Positions 31,235-43,600 of a stretch of DNA of 64,000 nucleotides are shown one piece after another. Positions within the stretch are counted from its first letter, which is position 1. Each line of letters begins with the position of its first letter. This DNA is from Phytophthora colocasiae. Lineage: Eukaryota; Oomycota; Peronosporomycetes; Peronosporales; Peronosporaceae. Below the pieces are notes generated by a model. The model saw only the letters and a list, made by a program, of their open reading frames with translations, was not told the DNA's origin and searched no databases. Location: assembly GCA_018806915.1 (NCBI GenBank), contig JAGKQI010000051.1:248001-312000 (forward strand), read 5' to 3'. Made by a program: the position numbers and the translations under genes.

Positions 31235-31645
31235 TGTAACGGGTTACACGGAGCTGCGCGCCTTGGCTACAATAGGTGTGGTATACACCATCCAGGTCAC
31301 AAGTCACAGATCCGTGTACAACACATAGTGTTTCTCACACGTCACACATGTAGCCAGTTGCTGGCTGTTAGCTCAGAGCCACACATTACATTTGATTAGG
31401 ATTTAGTATGTTAGATACTAAATCCGTTACATTCAGGATTAGGGCAATAAAATAAATAAAAATCAGTTTGCATTTTACATAATTAGTGTTAGTTCCTTTA
31501 TTATAGGGACACTGATTGTGAGAGTCCCGTATTTAGTGGACTACTTGGTTCTTGTATAGAACCGAAGGCTAGTGCCTTGCAAGCAGGACTCTACGAGTCA
31601 ACCCAACTTCCTCTGTGCCGTGCACACCTACGCAGCCCCGCTGCA
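31235..31645 (+). repeat. 3' LTR of element 2
   Basis: A 411-bp copy of the 5' LTR ending ...CCCCGCTGCA, followed by the target duplication AAGTC. Confidence 0.93.
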
Positions 31646-31910
31646 AAGTCAGTATGGAGACTTTACGAGACCATCGTAGCGAACGGTCCTGGCAAGGCTT
31701 ACCTTGACGTTAGGTGCAAGAACTCCGACGTCGACATAAAGAATGGTCATAGGAAGGTAATGCACGTCCTAGTATCGCATGTAGCTGCCAGCCATATGAG
31801 TCGTGTGCCTTCGTCTTCCGGCGTGGCGCTTGCTTGCCTTCCAGACTCTTGGTCTCTCTCTGCACGAGGCTGCTCCCTGCATGTATCCAGCCCGCGCTAA
31901 TTTGCTGGGT

Positions 31911-32029
31911 GCAGCGGCCTAATTCGTTTTCGGCAGTTTTCGGCAGAAATGGTTATAACCTGCCGAAAACTTGCCATTTATGGTTTTAACCATAAATGGC
32001 AGTAATTTACAGCCATTTTGCCAACGCTA
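31911..32029 (-). repeat. Right terminal inverted repeat of the hAT-like element
   Basis: Ends ...TTTTGCCAACGCTA and is followed by the 8-bp duplication CAAGTGGC. It contains the blocks shared in inverted form with 23484-23620. Confidence 0.75.
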
Positions 32030-32158
32030 CAAGTGGCTGGCCAGCCCCTGCCGAAGAAGCCGACAAAGCGTAAACGAGTCGCAGTTGGGGTGAGGCTGTT
32101 TACCCATGAAGTGCTCAAGGAACTTGCTGAGGCTGGCAGCAAAAAACCAAGCGTCTAA
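32030..32158 (+). pseudogene. Coding tail of an unidentified gene split by the hAT-like insertion
   Basis: Joined across one copy of CAAGTGGC, the frame left of the transposon (INLRRTNSQVA) continues as GQPLPKKPTKRKRVAVGV and then RLFTHEVLKELAEAGSKKPSV before TAA at 32156-32158. The basic KKPTKRKR resembles a nuclear localisation signal. No family was recognised and no upstream exon was found. It could also be a chance frame. Confidence 0.3.
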
Positions 32159-32294
32159 GAAAGCTGTTACTAAAACTGCAGGTAAAGGTGTAGAAGAGTA
32201 CATGTAGCGCATATTAGCTGTATTCTAAACAACAAAATGTTAGTCGAGTGTCTTGCACAGTGAGGTTGAATAGATGCTTTACTTACCAAATCAG

Positions 32295-32380
32295 TGCGGA
32301 GAATTAACGGGACTTGAGCCCGCGACAACCCTGCTCCCATAACGGGCCCTCAATAAGCTCGCCGCCAACCAGGTAGGCGA
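32295..32380 (-). other. tRNA-like sequence (SINE head or tRNA relic)
   Basis: On the minus strand a B-box GGCTCAAGTCC (32310-32320) flanked by GCGGG/CCCG and an A-box-like CTACCTGGTTGG (32365-32376) have tRNA spacing. A full cloverleaf cannot be drawn because the acceptor and T-arm spacing are wrong. It is therefore a relic or SINE head rather than a tRNA gene. Confidence 0.3.
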
Positions 32381-32612
32381 CTGATCTGTCATCGCCTGGG
32401 GCCATGACACCTCGCGCCAAATTTACAAATTTAATTTTTGAAGGTATTCGTATTTAGTGTGTTTTAGCCAATAAAGTACTTGCTCTGTGAAAAACTTCAC
32501 GTGATTGGCAGTTAAAATACGGCCTTAAAATGATTGATGGCCCTAAATTGATGATTTACCTTACCCATTTCCATACCGGTACTTAAGTATTGTCGTGCAC
32601 AAATTAATTGCC

Positions 32613-34022
32613 ATGAAGAAGGAGGTGCCAAGTATCTGTGCGCGCGAGTTTCACGGCCACCGCGGGCCTGTCAACGCCGTGCGCTTCAATTGTAAGGCTT
32701 TGCTCACTTGTCTACTCACTCTTTAGTATTATGATGCCCATTGACACTCGCAATTTGATGAATTTACAGCCAAGGGCACATACGTCATGACTTGTGGCCA
32801 GGACAAGACGGTGAAGCTCTGGAATCCGCATCGTGACAGCGTAGATAAACCGAACGAGGCACTGTTGGTCAAAAGTTATGAGGGTAGACACGGCTACGAT
32901 GTACAGGACGTCGCAATGTAAGGGCTCAAGTCGAAAAGGCTGCTTTGAACGCTGTAGAATGATAATTGGTTGTGCGGTTTACTGTTATGCAGAGCTCATG
33001 ACAACGCCAAATTCGCTTCGTGTGGTCGAGACAAAGATGTTTTCATGTGGGACGTACCTACTGCTCAAGTTATCCGCAAATTCGAAGGGCACGAGCAGGT
33101 ACGATAACGAGTTGGTGAATTGGAATCGAATGAACTGACAGGTTCATCAGAGTGTCAACTGTGTACGCTTCAATGCAGACTCGTCCGTCCTGCTGAGCGC
33201 GTCGTATGACAAGACGATCCGGGCATGGGATATCAGGTGAGATTGCTGGGATTTGGAGATTTATAGGAGACCAGTAGCTTACAATACTGGATGTGATTGT
33301 GTGAATTAGAGCTCGAAATGCATATGCCCCGATCCAAGTCTTAGACGACTTCAAGGATAGCGTCACTTCGATGGTAGTAACAGACTACGAGATCATTGCA
33401 GGGTGAGTGGAGTTTTGTCGGATGTTCTTGTATAAATTTTCGCTTACAGCATTTTTGTTGTGAAGGTGCGTTGACGGAGCTGTGCGCACATACGACCTTC
33501 GAGCAGGACAGCTTTTTCGGGAGCATATCGATGGTATGGCTATATTGTGATGCCTCGTCGTTGAATAGAACTAATCACTTGATACGTTTTGGATGCTACA
33601 GAACCCGTGGTGTCCGTCGCACATTCTCCAGATGCTCGTTTTGTCCTTGCGGGATGCTTGGACGGTTCCATTCGGCTAATAGAGAAAGCTACCGGGACAC
33701 AAGTAAAGAGGTAGTGCTGTGCCCACACGATATATATTATTCAACAGTACTAACACACTTTGTGGTTATTTATCCGCTCAGCTATCGTGGACACCAAGTG
33801 CAGGACTATAAAATTGAGTCCGAGTTTTCAAGCGATGGAGCTTTCGTGGTGAGCGGATCTGAAGATGGAAAGATTTATCGGTGGGACCTCGTCGACTCGA
33901 AGCAGTTGAACTCGTTCGTTGCTCACAAGAAACCAATTAGAGCTCTCGCTTGCCATCCTGAAAGTAGAATGCTGGTTACAGGCTGCATTGATGGTTCTGC
34001 CAAAGTCTGGTCTAATATTTGA
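32613..34022 (+). CDS. WD40-repeat protein WDR83/MORG1-like, 8 exons
   Basis: Exons at 32613-32691, 32770-32917, 32993-33098, 33142-33236, 33310-33402, 33466-33533, 33602-33710 and 33782-34022 are joined by GT-AG introns and give 312 residues. Seven WD repeats are visible, from REFHGHRGPVNAVRF to SGSEDGKIYRWDL and CIDGSAKVWSNI at the end. Typical blocks are CGQDKTVKLWNP, SASYDKTIRAWDI and AGCLDGSIRLIEK. Length and repeat order match human WDR83 (315), a beta-propeller scaffold reported in MAPK signalling and associated with the spliceosome. The high intron density is unusual for this window. It is convergent with the Rtf2 gene (80 bp between stops). Confidence 0.9.
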
Positions 34023-34102
34023 GCTATGCTGATCATTGTCCAAAGAAAGCATTAAATACGGAGGTATCTACTGTATCAGCTACTCTCTCACCGTTTCGGT
34101 CT

Positions 34103-34909
34103 CTACGACAGTGTGTAGCGCATGCCGCCAATGGTCATCAGTAGGTCGTTAGCACTTGCCTTCTCTTTCTTCTCCTTGGAGAAAATGGAGGCAAACACTT
34201 GACTCTTCTCCTTGGCCTTGGAAATCGATTCGCTAGCTGTTTTGGCGATCTTGCCAAGTCTCGCATCCCCTGCCTCGCCGGTATTCTCCGCCTTTCTTTT
34301 GCTCTTCTTCTCCTTGTGCTTATGTTTCCCTTCCCTTTTCTCCTCCTTGGCCTTCTTTTTATTTTTCTTGGCTAGCTTCTCCTCGGCCTTTAACTCCAGT
34401 AGTCGTTTTTGTTTCATGTCGTACTGTTCGTCATCCATCAAGAGAATCACCACATCCTTCTCTTCATAAGGCTTGCCACACACCAAACACTCCCGGGTAT
34501 TAACCGCTTTAAGAGCCCGTTCCGACAACACGCAACCGCAAGAGAACAGCATCACGAACGGCTGCTTGCCATTAAACTCAGCCATAGTCACAGGACAGCA
34601 CCAAAGTGCGTCCTCTTGCTCCTTCTCACGCGTTACACGGCACGTCATTACATCCTTAAGCGACGTGATATGACGGAAGCGCTTGGGAATCGACTTCGCC
34701 AGCAGATGCTCTAAAAGTGTCTGCTTGTTAAATAGGTTGCCCAGACGACACGCTACCACAGGTTCGCGCAGCGGATCCGACGATAGAGCGCAGGTACGAG
34801 CCTTCTCCAGACGCAGAGCCTCCTGATCCGCCTTCTCCCCGCGTGCCTTTACGTTCGCGTGGCGCATGAACTTGCGCTTGACGGCGATCACTCCGCCATC
34901 GTTTCCCAT
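34103..34909 (-). CDS. Rtf2-domain protein (replication termination factor 2)
   Basis: 268 residues from ATG 34909 (MGNDGGVIAVKRKFMRH); the longer frame begins at a TTG. The Rtf2 core has LREPVVACRLGNLFNKQTLLEHLL, TREKEQEDALWCCPVT, FSCGCVLSERALK and CLVCGKPY, a divergent C2HC2-type RING related to U-box folds. The last ~100 residues are Lys/Glu-rich (KKNKKKAKEEKREGKHKH), probably nuclear-targeting and disordered. By family knowledge it acts at stalled replication forks and is removed by DDI proteins. No intron was seen. Confidence 0.9.
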   Translation of the reverse strand: MGNDGGVIAVKRKFMRHANVKARGEKADQEALRLEKARTCALSSDPLREPVVACRLGNLFNKQTLLEHLLAKSIPKRFRHITSLKDVMTCRVTREKEQEDALWCCPVTMAEFNGKQPFVMLFSCGCVLSERALKAVNTRECLVCGKPYEEKDVVILLMDDEQYDMKQKRLLELKAEEKLAKKNKKKAKEEKREGKHKHKEKKSKRKAENTGEAGDARLGKIAKTASESISKAKEKSQVFASIFSKEKKEKASANDLLMTIGGMRYTLS

Positions 34910-35153
34910 GCCGCTTTTTGAAATATAGTCCTGGAATGTAAACAAGAACTATAAGACCAAAATCAACCAGGACCAAAATTTGGTACTAATATTTGTACAC
35001 TTCAAGTACGTGGAACTCCAAGCGATTCATTTTTGTGTGTTTGCTTGACTACTTAGCACTACTCGGTTGCTAACTGGTGCTACCCATCGCGGTGAGGGTC
35101 CCCATGCTCCTCATATTATTAAGCAACTTCCATTTGCTGGTGAGCGATAGAAC

Positions 35154-36419
35154 TTACTTCTTGGGCTGGGGGCGGCACCGCCAGGCCTTGAGGCGCGTGG
35201 CGTTGATGCGGATGAAGCCCTGGGCGTCAGCCGGGTTGTAGTCGAAGTTATCGCCACCACCCTCCTGGTCCATGGAAGCCAGGTCAGCGCTGTACAGGGC
35301 CTCGTCCGAGTAACGTCCAATGACAGTCACGTTGCCCTTGTAAAGCTCAAGGTTGACGTATCCCGTCACGTTCTGCTGCGAGAAGTCCACGGCGTTGCGG
35401 ACGAAGTCCATCTCGGGGGCGAACCAGAAACCGTTGTAGCAGAACTCGGCAAACTTGGCCGACAGCGTGTCGCGCACCTTCATGACCTCACGGTCCATGC
35501 ACAGACCCTCCAGGTCGAGGTGGGCGTGACGAAGGATGGTGCCACCGGGGGTTTCGTAGCAGCCACGCGACTTGATGCCGACGAAACGGTTCTCGACAAT
35601 GTCAATACGGCCAATGCCGTGCTTACCAGCAAGCTTGTTAAGCTCCAGGAACAGATCCAGAGCACCAGTAAGCTCAGGGGTCTTGGCCGTGAGGTTGGTC
35701 ACACCCACGGGGATACCCTTCTCGAAGCGGACCTGGATCTGCTCAGCGGCGTCGGGGGCATCCTTCGGGTCCACCGTCATCTTGAACATCTCGACCATAG
35801 GAGCGGTCATGGGGTCCTCCAGCATACCAGCCTCGTACGAGGTGTGGTACAGGTTCTCATCCACACTGTACGGAGCCTTAGGGGTGGCGTCAATGGGGAT
35901 GTTCTGCTCCTTGGCGTACTGAATCAGATCAGCACGGCCCTTAAACTTCTCAATGAACTCAGCGTCACGCCACGGGGCGATGGTCTTGAGGTGGGCGTCA
36001 AGGGCCTGAGCGCACAGCTCGAAACGCACCTGGTCGTTACCCTTGCCGGTGGCGCCGTGGGCGACGTACTTTGCACCCTCAGCCTGGGCAATCTCCACCT
36101 GCTTCTTAGCAATGACAGGGCGAGCCAGCGACGTACCCAGCAGGTAGCGGGACTCGTAGATTGCGTTGGACTTGACAGCCTCAAAGATGTAGTCCTTGAC
36201 GAAGTCCTCACGCAGGTCCTCAATGTAGACCTTCTTGGCGCCCAAAGACAGAGCCTTGGCGCGCACCTTCTCGTAGTCCTCGCCCTGCTGGCCCACGTTG
36301 GCGCAGTAGCAGATGACCTCGAAGCCCTTGTTCGTGAGCCACTTAAGGATGATGGACGTGTCCAAGCCGCCGCTGTAGGCGAGCACGACCTTGTCACCGG
36401 CTTGGGCCTTGACGCTCAT
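35154..36419 (-). CDS. Argininosuccinate synthase
   Basis: 421 residues from ATG 36419; the 40 residues upstream have no ATG and an initiator motif lies there. The ATP-pyrophosphatase P-loop AYSGGLDTS is at 14-22. Further family blocks are [45 protein letters not shown] and ETPGGTIL. It condenses citrulline and aspartate to argininosuccinate in arginine synthesis. Length is typical (~400-420). Strong GC bias at third positions suggests high expression. No intron. Confidence 0.96.
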   Translation of the reverse strand: MSVKAQAGDKVVLAYSGGLDTSIILKWLTNKGFEVICYCANVGQQGEDYEKVRAKALSLGAKKVYIEDLREDFVKDYIFEAVKSNAIYESRYLLGTSLARPVIAKKQVEIAQAEGAKYVAHGATGKGNDQVRFELCAQALDAHLKTIAPWRDAEFIEKFKGRADLIQYAKEQNIPIDATPKAPYSVDENLYHTSYEAGMLEDPMTAPMVEMFKMTVDPKDAPDAAEQIQVRFEKGIPVGVTNLTAKTPELTGALDLFLELNKLAGKHGIGRIDIVENRFVGIKSRGCYETPGGTILRHAHLDLEGLCMDREVMKVRDTLSAKFAEFCYNGFWFAPEMDFVRNAVDFSQQNVTGYVNLELYKGNVTVIGRYSDEALYSADLASMDQEGGGDNFDYNPADAQGFIRINATRLKAWRCRPQPKK

Positions 36420-36468
36420 GATAGAGTTAGTAGGTAGATGAAGGAGGGGGTGGCTTGGTCTTCTTGGT

Positions 36469-36485
36469 GAATTCCAGAATGAATG
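36469..36485 (-). promoter_or_regulatory. Initiator-like motif of the argininosuccinate synthase gene
   Basis: On the minus strand ATTCATTCTGGAATTCA fits the oomycete initiator with two mismatches and lies ~50-65 bp upstream of the ATG at 36419. Confidence 0.55.
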
Positions 36486-36539
36486 GGGAGATCTTGGGCA
36501 AAGGGTCGGAGACGTTGGCAACGTACGCCCGCCGGTCAA

Positions 36540-37201
36540 TTTTGCCTCTAAACAAATGTTGATCCCAGGATCTAATCACAATGTTGAGGCTAATCACAAT
36601 GTTGAGGCTGAACGAAACGGACTATAAATTCTAGAAGAGAGATACATTTTGAGTTGTCTGGCTGTTTAACAATTTAAGATAACAAAATTAGATGTACTGA
36701 AATGATTGAATGGTTATATATGATTTAACAGTGTATATATTCTAAAGGCCGGGCGGTTGAAGCTGCCAATATTTGAGGAGATTGTTCTTGTGGGCGCCAA
36801 CCGAAGATGCGCATCAAATCGCTCGATCTCGAGCTGGGCGCCAGCCATTCCTGGAGCTTGCACACCTGATAATCGGATACTGTTCCACTTGCTTCCAGGA
36901 GAAAACGTACCAGAGAATGTTTTGCAGACAATAACTGTACATGTACCTTTCTGAGCGAACGAGTTGCCGGTACAGTACCAAACTGTTCGCACATCTGCAG
37001 AAGTGTGATTTGTATTGATCCTGTCCTGCAACAGCCACAGCAAAGAGATGATCATTTCACAAATGGGCTCAATTTTTGTCGTGTTTCCGCAGTACGAGGG
37101 CGACCTCGCACCATCGCGTTAACCTCATAAAGCGCAAAGCAGACCCGAGCTACTCGCACACCTTCTCTAACTCGGTTGTTAAACCACTACATAGACAACT
37201 C
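36540..37201. other. Intergenic region, no gene seen
   Basis: This AT-rich spacer lies between the argininosuccinate synthase promoter and the 3' end of the dehydrogenase gene. A direct duplication of TAATCACAATGTTGAGGCT at ~36576-36609 is the only structure noted. Confidence 0.5.
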
Positions 37202-39190
<1,989 letters not shown>

Positions 39191-39204
39191 TCTCCGACTA
39201 CAAA

Positions 39205-39720
39205 CGCCCAAGAACGTTAAAGAACAACGAGTCTAAACGGCCTGAAGCCGCGGTGAAGGCTTTCGAGCGCTTCCTTAGTGTTGAGAGCACTAACATGGAG
39301 CATGTCAGGGCTCTCATCACCGTGGACCCAGGTCGCGCAGGTTGCATTCTCGTGACGCTAATGGATAAGTTTGGCGTGTACTTGGCCTTCCACGCAGGAG
39401 CTAGGCGGCAACCTCTTTCGCGCCACTCCGCTGCTCAATACTTCCGCTAAGTGAAGTGCTGGCTTGTATCCTGTTCAAGGTGGGACTGTGGAACGGCAGC
39501 TGCTCAGTTTGGGGCTCACACTTGAGCAGCACTGCATCAAGCGTGAAAGTGGTGGTTTTGTCAGAAAGCAGTTGCGTGCACGAAGGAGAGTCTCAAGAAG
39601 ATGACAAGTTATCTGTATTCAAGGGCTGTGCATCGGACTGACTACCAAGTTGCCGCGCTGTTATGTCTTCTCTGGTATCTGTTTGGACGTGCATCGGATT
39701 TAACCCCCTGAAACCGAGGT
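39205..39720 (+). pseudogene. CryptonS-type tyrosine recombinase remnant
   Basis: The plus strand reads SKRPEAAVKAFERFLSVESTN, then VDPGRAGCILVTLMDKFGVYLA and PLSRHSAAQYFR. After frame changes it reads SYLYSRAVHRTDYQVAALL followed by CLLWYLFGRASDLT. The last block is a signature I associate with oomycete Crypton proteins, DNA transposons using a tyrosine recombinase. The catalytic R-H-R-Y region is missing and several stops occur, so this is a relic. Confidence 0.6.
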
Positions 39721-40147
39721 AGTACCGTCGAGGAGGGCGTCTCTCGCTAACGTGTATGGTCCGTTGTTCAACAGTGAGGAATACACGTTACAAAACATAA
39801 CATGTATTTGACGCCACAAAACCAGTACATGATTGTGATATTGGCATTGTGTCTGCGGACACAGCCGTGAACAAGAAGTGCATAACTTCGTCCCGCACAA
39901 ACATGTGCAGCCGATCAGAATGGTGCGATATTTTACTTTACTCAAACTACAAAAAATTTAAAAGCTCGCTATCAGCTGTTCAATTAGTCGCCACCGCGCT
40001 GCTTACACGGCGAGCTTTCTTTGTCGAGCGCGAATCACCCGTCGTGGAATCACCACTTACGCTCCCGCCGCTTTCGTCTCCATCTTCAGCACCGACTACA
40101 TCATGGCGCCGCGCCGGAGCCCGAGCACGGATCGATCTTTTCCCTCC
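39721..40147. other. Unassigned sequence between the Crypton relic and element A
   Basis: A minus-strand frame here (RARAPARRHDVVGAEDGDES, then SRSTKKARRVSSAVATN) has a nuclear-protein-like composition but no recognisable domain. Its start lies inside element A, so the frame is chimeric. Confidence 0.3.
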
Positions 40148-40149
40148 CT

Positions 40150-40634
40150 TATGGTGGGCTTCGTACGCCCTCACCATTTCCGGAACGTCCTCCATCAGGA
40201 CGTTCCGCGGCTCCCATGTATCTCGATGGGGAGGAAATCCTCTCCAACGAATACGAAAACGAACCCCTTAAGAGTTCGTTCTCTTATGAGCCACGATCCG
40301 CTCCACAATCCAGCGGATCGCTCCACGCGCGTCGCGCAACGGCGGCGGAGCGGGTGGGAACACTCCCTCCGCATGGTCAACGCTATGACCATGACGATCG
40401 TGCCCTGCACGATCGAGTTGCTGCGCTGGAGCAGACACAGAGCGCTGAGATAGCTGCTCTGCTCTGAAGTAGGAGGTTCGTGCCCTCCGTGCTGAGGTCT
40501 GCGAGGCAGCTCAGACTGCCTCGAACCTCTCGTCCGGCCTTGGGACGAGAGTGAACCGGTTGGCCGACCGTTTCGACGGTCTCGAGAAGGCCTTCCAGGC
40601 CTCTCGCACTCCTCAGTCGGACTACCAACCCTAG
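40150..40634 (+). pseudogene. Copy A antisense ORF, C-terminal fragment
   Basis: A plus-strand frame corresponding to the end of the copy C antisense ORF: MYLDGEEILSNEYENEPLKS, then DRALHDRVAALEQTQSAEIA. After a one-base shift it reads RALRAEVCEAAQTASNLSSG and RVNRLADRFDGLEKAFQ, ending at TAG 40632-40634. The heptad pattern predicts a coiled coil. Confidence 0.55.
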
Positions 40635-43600
40635 GTAGTCCGTCCAGCCGGTACGCGTTACCATGCCGTTCAAGTACTTTGAACGGTCCAATGAATCTTG
40701 GAGCAAGCTTGCTTGCTCCAAAGTCAGACACTGTATGTTTAGGCAGGTTTTGTGTAGCTAACAAAACTAATGAACCCACTTTGAATTCATTTATGTTGCC
40801 CCTACCAACATTATCAGCGTTCAGGATCTGTCGATCGACAGAAGCTGCGATAGCATCCTGGACAAACCGTATGACGGCTTGTCTTCGCTGGACAAAGTCT
40901 AGCGCACCCGAGCTGAACTTGTCGCCCTTGTCAGCAGCAGGCCATGCCTGCTCGCCATCATCTCTCATGTCTGTGCCCGGCACAGACATCGCGCGCTCGT
41001 TCCTGCTCGAACGAGACGTCGCACGCGTCACCGCAGCTGATAGTGTGCTGCTATCAGTTGCATTCTGCGGTTGTTCGGACGCAACCGTAGATCCTCCCCC
41101 ACTTAAGGAGGAAGCTACCCCGCCGAGCATGCTCGGCAATCGTGGATGCCTCATGGCATTCACGTAGAACGGTGTATGCCCTGTCGAGGCATGCACCGAG
41201 TTGTTGATGGCAAACTCTGCCATCGGCAAGCACTCGCTCCAGTGCGGGAACGAGTGAGCGTAGCTCTTCAGCGTGTCACCCAGTACGCGGTTGACACGTT
41301 CGGTCTGTCCGTCCGTCTGCGGATGATCCGCAGTCGACATTGATAACTGTGAACCAAGAAGTGTAAACACTTCTTGCCAGAACCGCGCTGTGAAGCGTGG
41401 ATCACGGTCCGACACAATGTCGAGCGGCATGCCATGGTGTTTGAACACCATGTCAACAAACAGTTGCGCAGTCTGCGCGGCTGTAACAGTAGCCGGGACG
41501 GCAGCAAGATGAACCATCTTGCTGAATCTGTCCACAAAGACAACGATGCCCGTCCTCCGCTTGCTGTCAGGCGGAAGACCGAAGACAAAGTCCATGGACA
41601 TGGACTGCCAACACTCCGACGGAGTCGGTAGTGATTGAAGAGGAGCCTGCGAGAACTGCGCAGGCTTCACGCGTTGACAAACCTCGCAAGCACGTACGTA
41701 CTTGCGCACCCACTTGTACTGGTGGTGCCAGTAGAAGTCACGCGTGAGAAGAGTGTATGTCTTCTCACGACCCGGATGCCCTGCCGTGGGGGCATCGTGA
41801 TACTCGAACATGATCCTCAACCGGAGGTCATGATCATTCGGAACGACAATGCGATCCGCATTGTCGTCTACTGCACTGTACAACAGTAGGCCTTCGTGTA
41901 CACGATAGCGGTGTACACGAGCTCGAAGATGAGGGGTTAGCTTCCGACGTGCCACGTCGGAAGGTGCTGCGAGGAACTCCAGCAGCCCCTTCGCGTCTGC
42001 ATCCCTTGCATACGCGTTCTTCACGTCGTCAATCAACGTTGACGACGGCACACTTGTCCTCACGACGCCAACTGCGTTGGCGTCGACAGTCTCCGCGTAG
42101 TCAGGTCGACGCGATAACGCGTAGGCCACTACATTGAGTCTTCCGGGTTTGTACTCCACCCGGAAGTTGTGCTCCGCGAAGAAGGACAACCATCTCGCCA
42201 TACGTTGCGAGATGTGCGGCGACTTAATCGCCGTACGCAATGATGCGTGGTCTGTATAGACCACGAACGGTCTACTCCCAAGTAGATACACTCGGAACTT
42301 TGCGAGTGCATACTTCATGGCAAGGAGCTCCTTGTCATGTACGGGATAGTTACGCTCAGCTGGCTTCAGCTGACGCGATTGATAGTAGACTACACGATCA
42401 CGCCCTTCGTGATCGTGTTGCATCAATGCACATCTGATTGCAAAGTCGGATGCATCGCACACTACGTGGAATGGACGATCTTGGTCCGCCACGGCCAAGA
42501 TCGGCGCTTCATTCAAGCCCTGCTTGACTGCACCGAATGCCTCCTCGCACTCGGTCGTCCAAATCCACTCAGCTTCTTTCTTAAGAAGCTGTGACAACGG
42601 GCGAATCTTGCCCGCGTAGTTGTCCACGTACTTGCACAAGTACGTGGCAAGCCCAAGGAACTGCCTCAGTTCCTTTACATTGGATGGCGTGGGCCATTCA
42701 TTGATCACTCTGACCTTCTCTGGGTCAGGGCGCACGCCGTCTTTCCCCACGAGACACCCCAGCACGGGTATCTCGCTCGCCCCGAAGATACACTTCTTCA
42801 GGTTCGCATAGAGCTTATGCTTCCTCATAAGCTCTAGCAGCTTCCGGAGATGCACCTTGTGCATCTCAATGTCCGTCTTCCCGTTCACAGCCCGGCTGTG
42901 GACGAACACGTCGTCGAAGTAACTCGGTGCGAAGTCGCGCACCGAGCTCAATAGATGCGTCACGCATCTATTGAACGTTGCAGGGGCGTTCTTAAGCCCC
43001 TGTGGCATTACGAGCCACTCCCAAAGCATACCGCTTGGAGTGCTTACCGCTGTGAGAGGGATGTCCCTCTCACGCATGATGATTTGATAGAATCCATCAC
43101 GCAGATCAAGAGCACTGAAGATAGTGCTCAAGACCATCAATCGATGATAACATCTTTTCGCGGTATCGGCCACTGCGCCGGTATCGTCGCATCGTTCAAC
43201 TTGTTGTACGCATGAACGATGCGCCAGCCGCCCTGTGGTTGCTTAACACAGAACGTTGGGGCACTGTGCAGGGACTTCGATTCCCGCACTTGACCTGCAA
43301 GACGACGACTTTCAAAGAAGTCGTCGATCGCTTGTACTTGTTCACGCGGCAGTGGCCACTGCCGTGTAACACAGTACTTCGTGCCCGGCACGAGATCAAT
43401 CTCGTGCTGTACGCCCTTGTCCTTCGGAAACTCCGAAGGAATCTCGTCCGGGAGTACATCCTTGTACTCCCGCAAAACTTCGTAGTAGGGACTCGACCTC
43501 AACGAGTCCCAACTCTGCTCCTCGAAGCGTTGCTTCTTGGTCTTCGCACTGAGGGGGTCATCGCCCTCAGTGATGCCATCGACGACGAGCTGCTTCAGCT

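Larger units (their letters stand above)
23777..31645 (+). mobile_element. Chromodomain Ty3/gypsy retrotransposon (element 2), full length
   Basis: LTRs of 412 and 411 bp (23777-24188, 31235-31645) run TGTAACGGG...CGCTGCA and are nearly identical. A 5-bp target duplication AAGTC flanks them (23772-23776 and 31646-31650). Inside, on the plus strand, lie gag, protease, RT, RNase H, integrase and a chromodomain, with an additional antisense ORF before the 3' LTR. A primer-binding site follows the 5' LTR and a purine tract precedes the 3' LTR. Single-base lesions break gag and pol in at least three places. The element sits inside a hAT-like transposon and is therefore younger than it. Confidence 0.93.
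23484..32029. mobile_element. Non-autonomous hAT-like DNA transposon carrying a nested LTR element
   Basis: The ends TAGCGTTGG (left) and CCAACGCTA (right) are inverted. The outer ~120 bp at each end share blocks such as GTTAAAACCATAAATGG and GCCGAAAACTGCCGAAAAC in inverted orientation. An exact 8-bp duplication CAAGTGGC flanks it (23476-23483 and 32030-32037). An 8-bp duplication and TAGNG ends point to the hAT superfamily. Without the nested gypsy element and its duplication it is ~670 bp, with no transposase frame, so it needed a transposase supplied by another element. Confidence 0.85.

Noticed and set aside
32295..32380. Functional tRNA gene
   Set aside because: The T-arm to acceptor spacing is 4 nt too long and the D-arm does not pair; only box-like motifs remain.
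35520..36437. Open 305-codon frame on the plus strand over argininosuccinate synthase
   Set aside because: It is the antisense shadow of a GC-rich, strongly biased gene; its composition is [15 protein letters not shown] low complexity with no domain. The same applies to 37331-38473 over the dehydrogenase.
40195..40650. C-terminal extension of copy A pol beyond the integrase
   Set aside because: The frame is open only because it lies opposite the antisense ORF. It starts after the natural polyprotein end and has no domain; the same holds for 54276-54780 in copy C.
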